A DNA stretch of 52,704 nucleotides from an uncultured bacterium. Lineage in GTDB: Bacteria > Bacillota_I > Bacilli_A > RFN20 > CAG-826. The notes under the pieces are model-generated. The model was not told the origin of the DNA. It ran no database searches and saw nothing but the letters and a program-made list of their open reading frames with translations. Numbering within the stretch: the first letter of the stretch is position 1; every line of letters begins with the position of its first letter. Below, piece after piece: positions 37,131 through 45,251 of the stretch. The stretch is taken from positions 1-52,704 of the forward strand of contig CASFQR010000005.1 in NCBI GenBank assembly GCA_949297275.1, given 5' to 3'. The position numbers were made by a program, and so were the translations under genes.

Positions 37131-38251
37131 TGTTAACTTTCAAATGATGTGAGATGTTTCCGACACCTTATCTCACCAGTAGTTTCTAATAATTCTTTCA
37201 ACTTTTCAAGTTCAACTTCGTTAGGTGTTTTAAATCCAAGTACTAATTTAGGTATATTGTTATATCTTTTATTCCATGCTTCACCTTGTTTTCTAAGATC
37301 ATCAAGGGAGTAGAATTTGAGTTTCCTATAGAACTTATCTTGGTCGATTCTATGACTTCTTTCGACCTTTCCATTATGTTCAGGGGTTCTAGGTCTAATT
37401 AGGTGATGTTTGATGTTATTTTCTAAACAAAATCGTTCTAATAGATTGTCATATTGTCTAGATACTTTTGAGTTAGCATTCCTTCTAGCTTTGTCAGTAA
37501 ATTCTAAGCCATTATCTGTTTGTATTTCCTTAGGAAAACACCCGAATTTACTATATGCAAACTTTAATGCTTGTACAGTTTCATACATCGAATGTTCCTG
37601 AGCAAAATAGAGAATTCTTTTCCTAGAACATTCATCAAGGATGGTATATTGATAGAAACGCCCAATTAAATCATCTGCCTTACACTCTTTAGGAACATAT
37701 TTGACATCTACTTGCTACTTCTCATGTACCATCTTAGGTGTATGGTAATGTTTATCATGTTTTTTAGGATTTGGGATATATTTTATATATTCGCCATTTC
37801 TTTTAAATATTCTTAAAACACTTGAAGGTGAGATTTCTATTCCATCGTGTTTAAGACGCACCCATATCTCCACAAATGATTGATCAGGATTTCTTCTATG
37901 AAGATCTAATACTTTTTTGACTATATCTTCTTTTAGTTTGTTAGGATGATCACTTTTTGGTCTATGTGAATGATCTAGCAAAGATTCATCTGTTCCATCA
38001 TATCTACCTAACCACCTATAAAGTGAACTTCTTTTAACATGATAGAAAGATAAAATCTTACTTATAGGCCATTTTGAAATAAGCCTTCTTTTGCAGGCAT
38101 GTAATCTTGTTTGAATGTCTATTGGTATATAGTTTCGTTCTGGTGTTAAAATATTCATGGACATCTCCTTCTATAAGCTTTTTCAACTTAATTATAGATA
38201 AGATGTCCTTTTTAGTATTTAATTTTGTCTCACATCAATTGATATTAAACA
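37131..38251 (-). mobile_element. IS481-family insertion sequence, 1121 bp
   Basis: The element begins TGT and ends ACA. The 24-bp terminal inverted repeats (37131-37154 and 38228-38251) agree at 20 of 24 positions and share the inner block TGATGTGAGA. Exact 24-bp direct repeats flank it. It carries one transposase gene on the minus strand, whose reading frame is broken by a single TAG. A second element with the same end pattern starts at 52606. Perfect flanks indicate recent insertion. Confidence 0.85.
37133..38158 (-). pseudogene. IS481-family DDE transposase interrupted by one amber codon
   Basis: The frame starts at the ATG at 38156-38158, six bases after an AAGGAG, and runs for 341 codons to a TAA inside the left inverted repeat. 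An N-terminal helix-turn-helix region (KWPISKILSFYHVKRSSLYRW) and an rve integrase core are clear: QVDVKYVP (first Asp), EIQTDNGLEFT (second Asp) and PEHNGKVERSH (Glu). Codon 148, at 37715-37717, is TAG where relatives have Trp (W-Q-V-D). Both halves are in the same frame, so no frameshift is involved. As TAG is an ordinary stop here, the product would be a 147-residue DNA-binding fragment unless suppressed. Confidence 0.9.
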
Positions 38252-38275
38252 TTATTCAATTTTCTTTCAAAGAGA
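38252..38275 (+). repeat. Right 24-bp direct repeat (target site duplication of the IS)
   Basis: Exact copy of 37107-37130, abutting the right end of the IS. It ends just before the promoter of preT. Confidence 0.85.
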
Positions 38276-38279
38276 TTTT

Positions 38280-38309
38280 TTGCATCTAGTAACAAAAGTA
38301 TAGTAAAAT
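38280..38309 (+). promoter_or_regulatory. Candidate promoter of preT
   Basis: TTGCAT (38280-38285) and TAAAAT (38304-38309) are 18 bases apart. The -35 box begins four bases after the right repeat of the IS, so the insertion left this promoter intact but removed anything further upstream. Confidence 0.4.
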
Positions 38310-38325
38310 TAAATAAGAGGTAAAA

Positions 38326-39555
38326 ATGATGAAAGAAAGATATTTATTAGACTATGAGAAACCTTTATCGCCTTTAGGCGTGATTGAAGAGGCTTCGCGA
38401 TGTTTATTATGTTATGATGCACCATGTTCTAAAGAGTGTCCTGCTCACACTGAGCCGGATAAATTTATTAGGGCTGTACGTTTTCATAATTTTGATGGCG
38501 CGGCTGAAATCGTTCGTGAGAACAATGTTTTAGGCGGCATCTGTGCGCGCGTTTGTCCAAGTGAAAAATTATGCCAAAAAGGTTGTTTAAGAGCGGGTTT
38601 AGATAAGCCAATTAATATTCCATTAATTCAACGCTTTATTACCGATTTTGAAGAGGACACTAAAATGGACATTCTAGCTAAAGGTAAAGATAATGGCAAA
38701 AAAGTTGCTTTTATCGGTAGTGGACCTTCTGCTTTAGAAGCAAGTTATGTATTAATTAACAAGGGTTATAAAGTTAAAATATATGAAAAAGAAAATGTAT
38801 TAGGTGGAGCGCTTAGATTAATTCCGCCATATCGGCTAAATGATCAAGTTATCGATCAAGAAATTAATAAAATTATTAAGCTAGGTTTAGAATGTGAATT
38901 GAATGTTGAAGTTGGTAAAGATATTCCTTTAAACGAACTTCTTGATGAATTTGACGCTGTTATATTAGATGCTGGTTTAAGTTATGGAAAATCTTTAACG
39001 ATGTTCGATAATTACAATAATGTTGAATTAGCTATTGATTTTTTAAGAAGAGTTAAAAAAGAAAAAGGAAGTATCCCTTTAGATGATAATTATTTAGTTA
39101 TTGGTGGTGGCGATGTCGCGATGGATGTTGTGACGACTTTAAAAATGTTAGGCGTGCAATATGTTAACGATGTCGTTTATGAAACTTTTGATGAATTTAA
39201 AGCTAGCGAAAAGGAATTGACGAACGCTAGAAGCGAAAAAGTTTCGATTATTGATGGCTATGTTCCAGTTGCTTATGATGGAAAAGTAGTAACCTTCAAG
39301 CATCGTTTCTTAGAAAATGAGTTAAAAATTAAAGCTAATAAGATAATTCTTGCAATAGGCCAATACGCAAAATTAGATGGATTTGATGTCGCGATAGAAA
39401 AAGGTGAAGTTGCTTCTAAAATGTATCATATCCGCGATAATTTCTTTGTGGCTGGCGATTTAGCTCCTTCTAAGCAGAGCAAAACCGTCGTTGGAGCAGT
39501 GCGGGTTGGTAAAGAAGTCGCCTATTATGTTGACGCTTATTTAGGAGGAAAATAA
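38326..39555 (+). CDS. preT: Dihydropyrimidine dehydrogenase (NAD) subunit PreT
   Basis: 409 residues, the same size as Escherichia coli PreT and alike throughout its N terminus: [40 protein letters not shown] and [13 protein letters not shown] hold the cysteines of two [4Fe-4S] clusters. Two dinucleotide motifs follow: [15 protein letters not shown] for FAD near 126 and [12 protein letters not shown] for NAD near 258. With PreA it forms a cytosolic enzyme that reduces uracil and thymine with NADH, or runs in reverse. A GAGG site lies before the ATG, and the gap to preA is two bases with AGGAGG in it. Confidence 0.94.
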   Translation: MMKERYLLDYEKPLSPLGVIEEASRCLLCYDAPCSKECPAHTEPDKFIRAVRFHNFDGAAEIVRENNVLGGICARVCPSEKLCQKGCLRAGLDKPINIPLIQRFITDFEEDTKMDILAKGKDNGKKVAFIGSGPSALEASYVLINKGYKVKIYEKENVLGGALRLIPPYRLNDQVIDQEINKIIKLGLECELNVEVGKDIPLNELLDEFDAVILDAGLSYGKSLTMFDNYNNVELAIDFLRRVKKEKGSIPLDDNYLVIGGGDVAMDVVTTLKMLGVQYVNDVVYETFDEFKASEKELTNARSEKVSIIDGYVPVAYDGKVVTFKHRFLENELKIKANKIILAIGQYAKLDGFDVAIEKGEVASKMYHIRDNFFVAGDLAPSKQSKTVVGAVRVGKEVAYYVDAYLGGK

Positions 39556-39557
39556 TT

Positions 39558-40805
39558 ATGGTTAAGAAAGATTTATCAATTACATTTTTAGGCGTTAAAT
39601 TTCCAAATCCTTTTTGCCTTTCTTCCTCTCCGGTCGGCAATTGTTATGATATGTGTAAAAAAGCTTATCAAAGCGGCTGGGGTGGCGTCGTTTTTAAAAC
39701 CATTGGACCAAAACATTATTTGATTGACGAGGTCTCTCCTCGCTTCGATAAATTAAATAAAGAAAGCACGCCTTTTGTTGGCTTTAAAAACATGGAACAA
39801 ATCGCTGAACATTCCTTAGAAGAAAATTTAGCTGATTTAAAGCGTTTAAAAGAGGAATTTCCCGATAAAGTTTTAATTGCTTCTATTATGGGTTCAAATG
39901 AAGAAGATTGGACTGAACTTGCTAGATTAGTGACTCTTGCTGGCGCGGATATGATTGAAATGAATTTATCTTGCCCTCAGATGACTTCACATGCAATGGG
40001 GAGTGATGTTGGCACGAACCCGGAATTATGCAAAAAATATTGCCAAGCAGTTAAAAGAGGCTCCTCCTTACCAATGATGGCTAAGATGACACCTAATATT
40101 ACTGATATGGTGCCAGTTGCTCTTGCTTGTTTAGAAGGGGGAGCAGATGGCATCAGCGCAATTAACACAATTAAATCAATTTGTAATATTGATTTAGATA
40201 AATGTGTCGGTTTACCAATTATTGATGGTAAATCTTCAATCTCGGGTTATTCTGGTAAGGCCATTAAACCAATTGCATTAAGATTTATTCAACAAATGCG
40301 CGCAGATCCGCGATTAAAGAACTTAGAAATTTCTGGTATTGGTGGAATTGAAACTTGGGAAGACGCGATGGAATTTATCTTAGTTGGTGCCTCTACCTTA
40401 CAAGTAACCACAGCTATTATGCAATATGGTTATCGCATCATTGATGATTTAAAGAATGGTTTAATGCATTACATGAACAAAAAAGGCGTTGATCATTTAG
40501 CTGATTTAGTTGGGCTAGCGAATAAAAACATTATTCCAGCCGAAGAACTTAATCGTGATTATATTGTTCATCCTTCGTTAAATGAAGATAAATGTCTACA
40601 TTGTGGTCGCTGCTATATTTCTTGCTATGATGGTGCGCATCAAGCGATTAGTTGGGATAAAGTTAAGCGCTTACCAATTTTTGATGAAAAGAAATGTGTC
40701 GGTTGTTTATTATGTGGACATGTTTGTCCTAGTGGAGCAATTAGTCTAGGTGAAATAACAATTAAACCTCATCGCCAAACGAAAATTAGCGAAATTAAAT
40801 TATAA
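39558..40805 (+). CDS. preA: Dihydropyrimidine dehydrogenase (NAD) subunit PreA
   Basis: 415 residues, very similar to Escherichia coli PreA. The FMN barrel shows [37 protein letters not shown] with the catalytic Cys, [16 protein letters not shown], and [16 protein letters not shown]. The C-terminal ferredoxin domain has two [4Fe-4S] sets, [11 protein letters not shown] and [17 protein letters not shown]. It is the pyrimidine-reducing subunit that works with PreT. No dihydropyrimidinase is in the window, so how far degradation goes is unknown. The next gene starts four bases later. Confidence 0.96.
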   Translation: MVKKDLSITFLGVKFPNPFCLSSSPVGNCYDMCKKAYQSGWGGVVFKTIGPKHYLIDEVSPRFDKLNKESTPFVGFKNMEQIAEHSLEENLADLKRLKEEFPDKVLIASIMGSNEEDWTELARLVTLAGADMIEMNLSCPQMTSHAMGSDVGTNPELCKKYCQAVKRGSSLPMMAKMTPNITDMVPVALACLEGGADGISAINTIKSICNIDLDKCVGLPIIDGKSSISGYSGKAIKPIALRFIQQMRADPRLKNLEISGIGGIETWEDAMEFILVGASTLQVTTAIMQYGYRIIDDLKNGLMHYMNKKGVDHLADLVGLANKNIIPAEELNRDYIVHPSLNEDKCLHCGRCYISCYDGAHQAISWDKVKRLPIFDEKKCVGCLLCGHVCPSGAISLGEITIKPHRQTKISEIKL

Positions 40806-40809
40806 AATT

Positions 40810-42720
40810 ATGAAAAAATATTGGGCTTTTGCATTAATATTAAGTATTTTCCCAATATTTTTTTCTAGTTGTATTTCTAATGAAGAAAACGAACATCAAG
40901 TCAATGTGGCAATCGATGATTTAATTAAAAATTATAATCAAGTCGATAATCATTATGTTGATGAGGATGGCTATTCACTTACATTAAATAATTATCGTTT
41001 CGACAATAATGAATTATATATCGAGCATGGCGGCTCTATCATTATCCATGGTGGAGAAATTGATGAGATTAAAATTCAATATGAAGAAGTTGAGGCATTA
41101 AACGATATTCGATATAAATTTAGTTCTTATAGTCTAGGATTAAATAATCCACATCAAGGAAATTTTGCTTTAGAAAATGATACTTTAATTAAATCTAACG
41201 ATAAAGCAAATGATTATTTTTCGCTTTATGTGCCTTATGGCGAATATCTTATTGAAAGCATCAGTTTTAGTTTCAAGAATCTTTTTCGTCCAGAATTCAC
41301 TTCAATCGGACCCGTTGATATTTATGCCTTTAATGATTGGCATGGTTATGTAAATGAAAATATAGACGAGCAGCAAGTGGGTATGTCGAGGTTAGGAGCG
41401 TTTTTAAAAGAAAGAGCCCTCTTAAATGATGAAGGAACGATTATTTTATCGGGTGGTGATTCCTTTCAAGGTACAGCTGATAGCAATTTAGTTCGCGGCG
41501 AAATCGTTAATAATTTCTATAATTTGATTGGCTTAGATGCTTCTAATTTTGGGAATCACGAATTTGATTGGGGTACGGATACACTAAAAGAGATAATTGC
41601 GATGGCTAATTATCCCTTTTTAGGAATTAATATTTATGACACAAATAGTGATAATCTGGTTGATTACGCTCAAAAATCTACTCTCTTAAGAAAAAATAAT
41701 CTTTTAATAGGAGTGATTGGGGCAATAGGTGATGTTTATTCTTCGATTTCACAAACGATTACTAATCAAGAAAATTTTGAATTTATTAGTGGCATTAATC
41801 TCATTAACATTGTGCGAAGCGAAGCTTTAAATTTAAGAAATCAAGGCGCGCAATTTATTATTTATTTAGTGCATGATGGGGCAGAAGGTATTCCATCTAG
41901 CGATGATTATTTTCGTAGTTTTTATTCTACTTCCTTAACGGATTATGTCGATTTAGTGATTGAAGGCCATACCCACACGCAATATATCTATTTAGATGAA
42001 GGTCAAACATATCATCTTCAAACTGCTTCTTATGGTCAAAATATTAACCATATTCAAATTGGTTTAGGGGAAAATGGAGTCGATGTGATTAATGTTGAAA
42101 ATATTGACTTAAATCAATATCTTATAAAAGATCAAGAGATTGATTATTTATATCAATTTTATGAAGATAATTTCATTAAGGAAATTCGTGATGAAGTTCT
42201 TTATGACGACGTTCCTTATTGTTATAGTTATCGGCCATTTGTAGAATTTTATTATTCTTATTTTAATGAATACGCGAATTCTTATTTATTAAGTCAGGGG
42301 ATTAGAGAAGAATTATTTGGGGCAGTTGCCCTTGATAATCTACGCACCGCAATTAGTGGCAAGAACTTTACCTATGGCCAATTATATGAAGCCATGCCGT
42401 TTGATAATAGTTTTGCAATCGCCTCGATTAGTGGTCAAAATTTAATTAACCGTTTCCAAAATAACCCTTCTTATTGTTATTATTTTATTGATGATAATAT
42501 CATCCCTAGTGAAACTTATTATGTCATCGCCGATTCATATAATTACGATTATAGTTATAATAATATGCATTTAGAAAAATTACTTTTAATTAGTGAACTA
42601 AAGGATTTTGATCAAAATTATTATTCATTACTCCGTTCGGATATTGGGGTTGATTATTTATATAATCGCGATGTTAGTCGCGTGGCCTTATTAACCAATG
42701 AGGTTAATTGGTTATATTAG
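40810..42720 (+). CDS. Lipoprotein 5'-nucleotidase / metallophosphatase
   Basis: 636 residues. The N terminus is a lipoprotein signal with a hydrophobic stretch and lipobox FSSC (C21), so it is probably anchored outside the membrane. After a region of about 150 residues, the two-metal phosphoesterase motifs follow in order: DIYAFNDWHG, LSGGDSFQGTADS, NFGNHEFDWG, LVHDGAEG and IEGHTHTQY. The C-terminal 5'-nucleotidase domain has GAVALDNLRTAI and FDNSFAIASISGQNLINRF. It would release nucleosides and phosphate from external nucleotides. The four-base gap to preA suggests cotranscription and a shared pyrimidine-scavenging role. The substrate (nucleotide, UDP-sugar or cyclic nucleotide) is not settled by sequence. 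Confidence 0.9.
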   Translation: MKKYWAFALILSIFPIFFSSCISNEENEHQVNVAIDDLIKNYNQVDNHYVDEDGYSLTLNNYRFDNNELYIEHGGSIIIHGGEIDEIKIQYEEVEALNDIRYKFSSYSLGLNNPHQGNFALENDTLIKSNDKANDYFSLYVPYGEYLIESISFSFKNLFRPEFTSIGPVDIYAFNDWHGYVNENIDEQQVGMSRLGAFLKERALLNDEGTIILSGGDSFQGTADSNLVRGEIVNNFYNLIGLDASNFGNHEFDWGTDTLKEIIAMANYPFLGINIYDTNSDNLVDYAQKSTLLRKNNLLIGVIGAIGDVYSSISQTITNQENFEFISGINLINIVRSEALNLRNQGAQFIIYLVHDGAEGIPSSDDYFRSFYSTSLTDYVDLVIEGHTHTQYIYLDEGQTYHLQTASYGQNINHIQIGLGENGVDVINVENIDLNQYLIKDQEIDYLYQFYEDNFIKEIRDEVLYDDVPYCYSYRPFVEFYYSYFNEYANSYLLSQGIREELFGAVALDNLRTAISGKNFTYGQLYEAMPFDNSFAIASISGQNLINRFQNNPSYCYYFIDDNIIPSETYYVIADSYNYDYSYNNMHLEKLLLISELKDFDQNYYSLLRSDIGVDYLYNRDVSRVALLTNEVNWLY

Positions 42721-42814
42721 TTTGCTATTAGTTATTTAAACATCAATTTAGTTTATTGTTAGTGATAAAAAAATATATTTTATTCTCTTTTCCTAACGAC
42801 GACTAAAAATCATC

Positions 42815-42843
42815 TTGTCATCGCCTTAATATTTTATTAATAT
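42815..42843 (+). promoter_or_regulatory. Candidate promoter of the hydrogenase operon
   Basis: TTGTCA (42815-42820) and TAATAT (42838-42843) are 17 bases apart, predicting a start near 42850 and a 30-base leader containing GGAGG. The remaining part of the 42721-42880 gap is AT-rich without recognisable features. Confidence 0.45.
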
Positions 42844-42846
42844 TAA
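42826..42846. promoter_or_regulatory. Inverted repeat overlapping the hydrogenase promoter
   Basis: TTAATATT (42826-42833) and AATATTAA (42839-42846) are perfect complements with a TTATT centre. It covers the spacer and -10 box of the candidate promoter, an operator position. It does not match the Rex consensus. Confidence 0.45.
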
Positions 42847-42880
42847 AAACGGATATTTTATTATAGTGGAGGTTATTTAG

Positions 42881-43366
42881 ATGGGTAGAATACAACCTGA
42901 AGCAAAAGCTAAAATTGAAGCGATTTGCGATAAGTACTTAGATGAACCTACTCCTTTGATGTTGATTTTATCTGATATTCAAACCGAGTTTGGTTATATT
43001 CCCTTAGAAGTCCAAGAAATTGTTTCGGATAAGACTGGTATTCCTGTTAGTGAAATTTACGGGGTCGTTACCTTTTATTCCTTCTTTTCTTTACAACCTA
43101 AAGGCAAATATATTATCGGTGTTTGTTTAGGTACAGCTTGCTATGTTAAAGGCGGACAAAATGTTTTAGATAAGTTTTGTCAAGAACTAGGCACTAAACC
43201 GGGTGGTACGAGCGAAGATGGTTTATTTACTATTGACGCTCTTCGATGTATTGGAGCCTGTGCGATTGCCCCGGCTTGTACAATTAACGGGGAAGTTTAT
43301 AGTCGTGTCAAAGTGAATGAAGTGCCAAAGATTATTAAAAAATATCGCGACATGGAGGCTTTATAA
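42881..43366 (+). CDS. Bifurcating [FeFe] hydrogenase, NuoE-like gamma subunit
   Basis: 161 residues, thioredoxin-fold [2Fe-2S] protein of the NuoE family. The cluster cysteines are in VCLGTACYVKGG (C-x4-C) and ALRCIGACAIAPA (C-x3-C). It passes electrons between the flavin subunit and the hydrogenase. A GGAGG site precedes the ATG and the next gene follows after two bases. The three-gene order (NuoE-like, NuoF-like, [FeFe] hydrogenase) is that of the HydCBA / HndACD trimeric enzymes. Confidence 0.94.
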   Translation: MGRIQPEAKAKIEAICDKYLDEPTPLMLILSDIQTEFGYIPLEVQEIVSDKTGIPVSEIYGVVTFYSFFSLQPKGKYIIGVCLGTACYVKGGQNVLDKFCQELGTKPGGTSEDGLFTIDALRCIGACAIAPACTINGEVYSRVKVNEVPKIIKKYRDMEAL

Positions 43367-43368
43367 AG

Positions 43369-45237
43369 ATGGAAAAATTATCGACATTAGAAAAATTTCT
43401 TTCTCATAAAAATCATTGTGAAGAATGCTTAAAGCAAAAATTTAGTTCAACTGATGGCACTTATACTTTATTAATTTGTGGTGGCTTAGGTTGTGAAACC
43501 GCTAATTCGTTAAAATTAAAAGAAAGATTGATTAACGCTATCAAAGAGCGTCATCTAGAAAATACCGTAAAAGTTGACGAAGCTGGCTGCTTTGGTTTTT
43601 GTAGTGAAGGCCCTTTTGTTAAAGTCTTCCCTGATGATGTTTTATATCGTTTAGTTAAACCTGAAGACGCTGAACGCATTATTGAAGAACATATTCTTGG
43701 TGGTCATATTATTGATGATTTATGCTTCAAAAATAAAGAAGGTAAAACTATTACCAAAGAAAAAGATGTCGACTTCTATAAAAAGCAAGTGAAGATTGCC
43801 CTTTATGGTGTTGGGGTTATTAATCCTGAACGCCTTGATGATGCGATTGGTTATGGTGCTTTCCAAGGTTTAATTAACGCTTTAAAGATGAAACCGCAAG
43901 AAGTCATTAACGAAATCCTTGCCTCTGGTTTAAGGGGTCGTGGTGGCGGTGGTTTCCCCACTGGCCGCAAATGGCAATTTGCTTATGACCAAGTTAATGA
44001 CACTAAATATGTTGTCTGTAATGGCGACGAAGGTGACCCAGGAGCTTTTATGGATCGTAGTGCTCTAGAAGGTAATCCTTTCTCGGTCATTGAAGGGATG
44101 ATGATTGCTGGCTACGCGATTGGAGCACAAAATGGTTATTTCTATGTTCGTGCGGAATATCCTTTAGCTATTAAGCGTTTAAGAAACGCGATTAAATTAA
44201 TGGAAGAAGCGGGCTTATTAGGCGATAACATTTTAGGCACCGATTTCTCCTTTAGAGCGCATTTACGTTTAGGTGCAGGCGCATTTGTGTGCGGCGAAGA
44301 AACCGCTTTATTAAATTCAATTGAAGGTCAACGCGGTATGCCGCGTCCTCGCCCTCCTTTCCCAGCTGTTAAAGGCTTATGGGGCAAACCAACAATTATT
44401 AACAATGTTGAAACCCTTGCTTGCGTTCCTTATATTTTGCGTAATGGCGCAAAAGAATTTAATAAATATGGGACTGAAAAATCTAAAGGGACAAAGGTCT
44501 TTGCTTTAGGTGGTAAGGTCAATAATGTTGGTTTAGTTGAAGTACCGATGGGGACGACACTCCGCGAATTAATTTATGATATTGGTGGTGGTGTGCCACA
44601 TGGTAAAAAATTTAAAGCCATTCAAACTGGTGGCCCTAGTGGTGGATGTCTAACTGAAGAAGATTTAGATACCCCTATTGATTATGATAATTTAATTGCT
44701 GCTGGCTCAATGATGGGTAGCGGTGGTGCAATTGTCATGGATGAAGATAATTGTATGGTTGATGTCGCTAAATTCTATATGGAATTTATTGTCGATGAAT
44801 CGTGCGGTAAATGTTCACCTTGTCGCATCGGTACGCGTCGCATTTTAGAATATTTATCAAAAATTACACGCGGCACAGCCACGAAAGAAGATTTAGATGA
44901 ATTAAAAGATTTATGCGAAAATGTTCGTTCAAATTCTTTGTGCGGTTTAGGGCAAACTGCTCCTAATCCTGTTTTATCAACGATGCGTTCATTCTATGAT
45001 GAATATTTAGAGCATGTGGTAGATAAGAAGTGCGACGCGCATGTCTGTAAAGATTTAATGCGCTTTGTCATTAAACCAGATGTTTGTAAGAAGTGTGGCA
45101 TGTGTGCGCGTAATTGTCCAACCCACTGCATTAGTGGTGAACTTGGTAAGACAGTCTTTAAGATTGATCAAAGTAAATGTATTAAATGTGGCTCTTGCTT
45201 TAGCACTTGCCCATTTAAAGCCATTGAAAAGATTTAA
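43369..45237 (+). CDS. Bifurcating [FeFe] hydrogenase, NuoF-like beta subunit (NAD(H)- and FMN-binding)
   Basis: 622 residues in three parts. Residues about 29-120 are a thioredoxin-like [2Fe-2S] domain (CGGLGC, then GCFGFC). Residues about 150-540 are NuoF-like: GLRGRGGGGFPTGRKW for the nucleotide, NGDEGDPGAFMDR, FVCGEETALLNSIEGQRG for FMN, and SCGKCSPCRIGT for a [4Fe-4S] cluster. The last 60 residues have two ferredoxin clusters (CKKCGMCARNCP and CIKCGSCFSTCP). In trimeric hydrogenases this subunit oxidises NADH and ferredoxin. Direction and ferredoxin use are inferred from homologous enzymes. Confidence 0.95.
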   Translation: MEKLSTLEKFLSHKNHCEECLKQKFSSTDGTYTLLICGGLGCETANSLKLKERLINAIKERHLENTVKVDEAGCFGFCSEGPFVKVFPDDVLYRLVKPEDAERIIEEHILGGHIIDDLCFKNKEGKTITKEKDVDFYKKQVKIALYGVGVINPERLDDAIGYGAFQGLINALKMKPQEVINEILASGLRGRGGGGFPTGRKWQFAYDQVNDTKYVVCNGDEGDPGAFMDRSALEGNPFSVIEGMMIAGYAIGAQNGYFYVRAEYPLAIKRLRNAIKLMEEAGLLGDNILGTDFSFRAHLRLGAGAFVCGEETALLNSIEGQRGMPRPRPPFPAVKGLWGKPTIINNVETLACVPYILRNGAKEFNKYGTEKSKGTKVFALGGKVNNVGLVEVPMGTTLRELIYDIGGGVPHGKKFKAIQTGGPSGGCLTEEDLDTPIDYDNLIAAGSMMGSGGAIVMDEDNCMVDVAKFYMEFIVDESCGKCSPCRIGTRRILEYLSKITRGTATKEDLDELKDLCENVRSNSLCGLGQTAPNPVLSTMRSFYDEYLEHVVDKKCDAHVCKDLMRFVIKPDVCKKCGMCARNCPTHCISGELGKTVFKIDQSKCIKCGSCFSTCPFKAIEKI

Positions 45238-45251
45238 GGAGGAATTTAACA

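Noticed and set aside
37588-37715. Programmed frameshift between two transposase frames, as in IS3 elements
   Set aside because: The two halves are in the same frame and are separated only by a TAG; the domain content fits a single-frame IS481 transposase.
42826-42846. Rex (NADH-sensing) operator before the hydrogenase
   Set aside because: The inverted repeat lacks the TTGTGA/TCACAA or TTGTTAA/TTAACAA ends of known Rex boxes; only a generic operator can be proposed.
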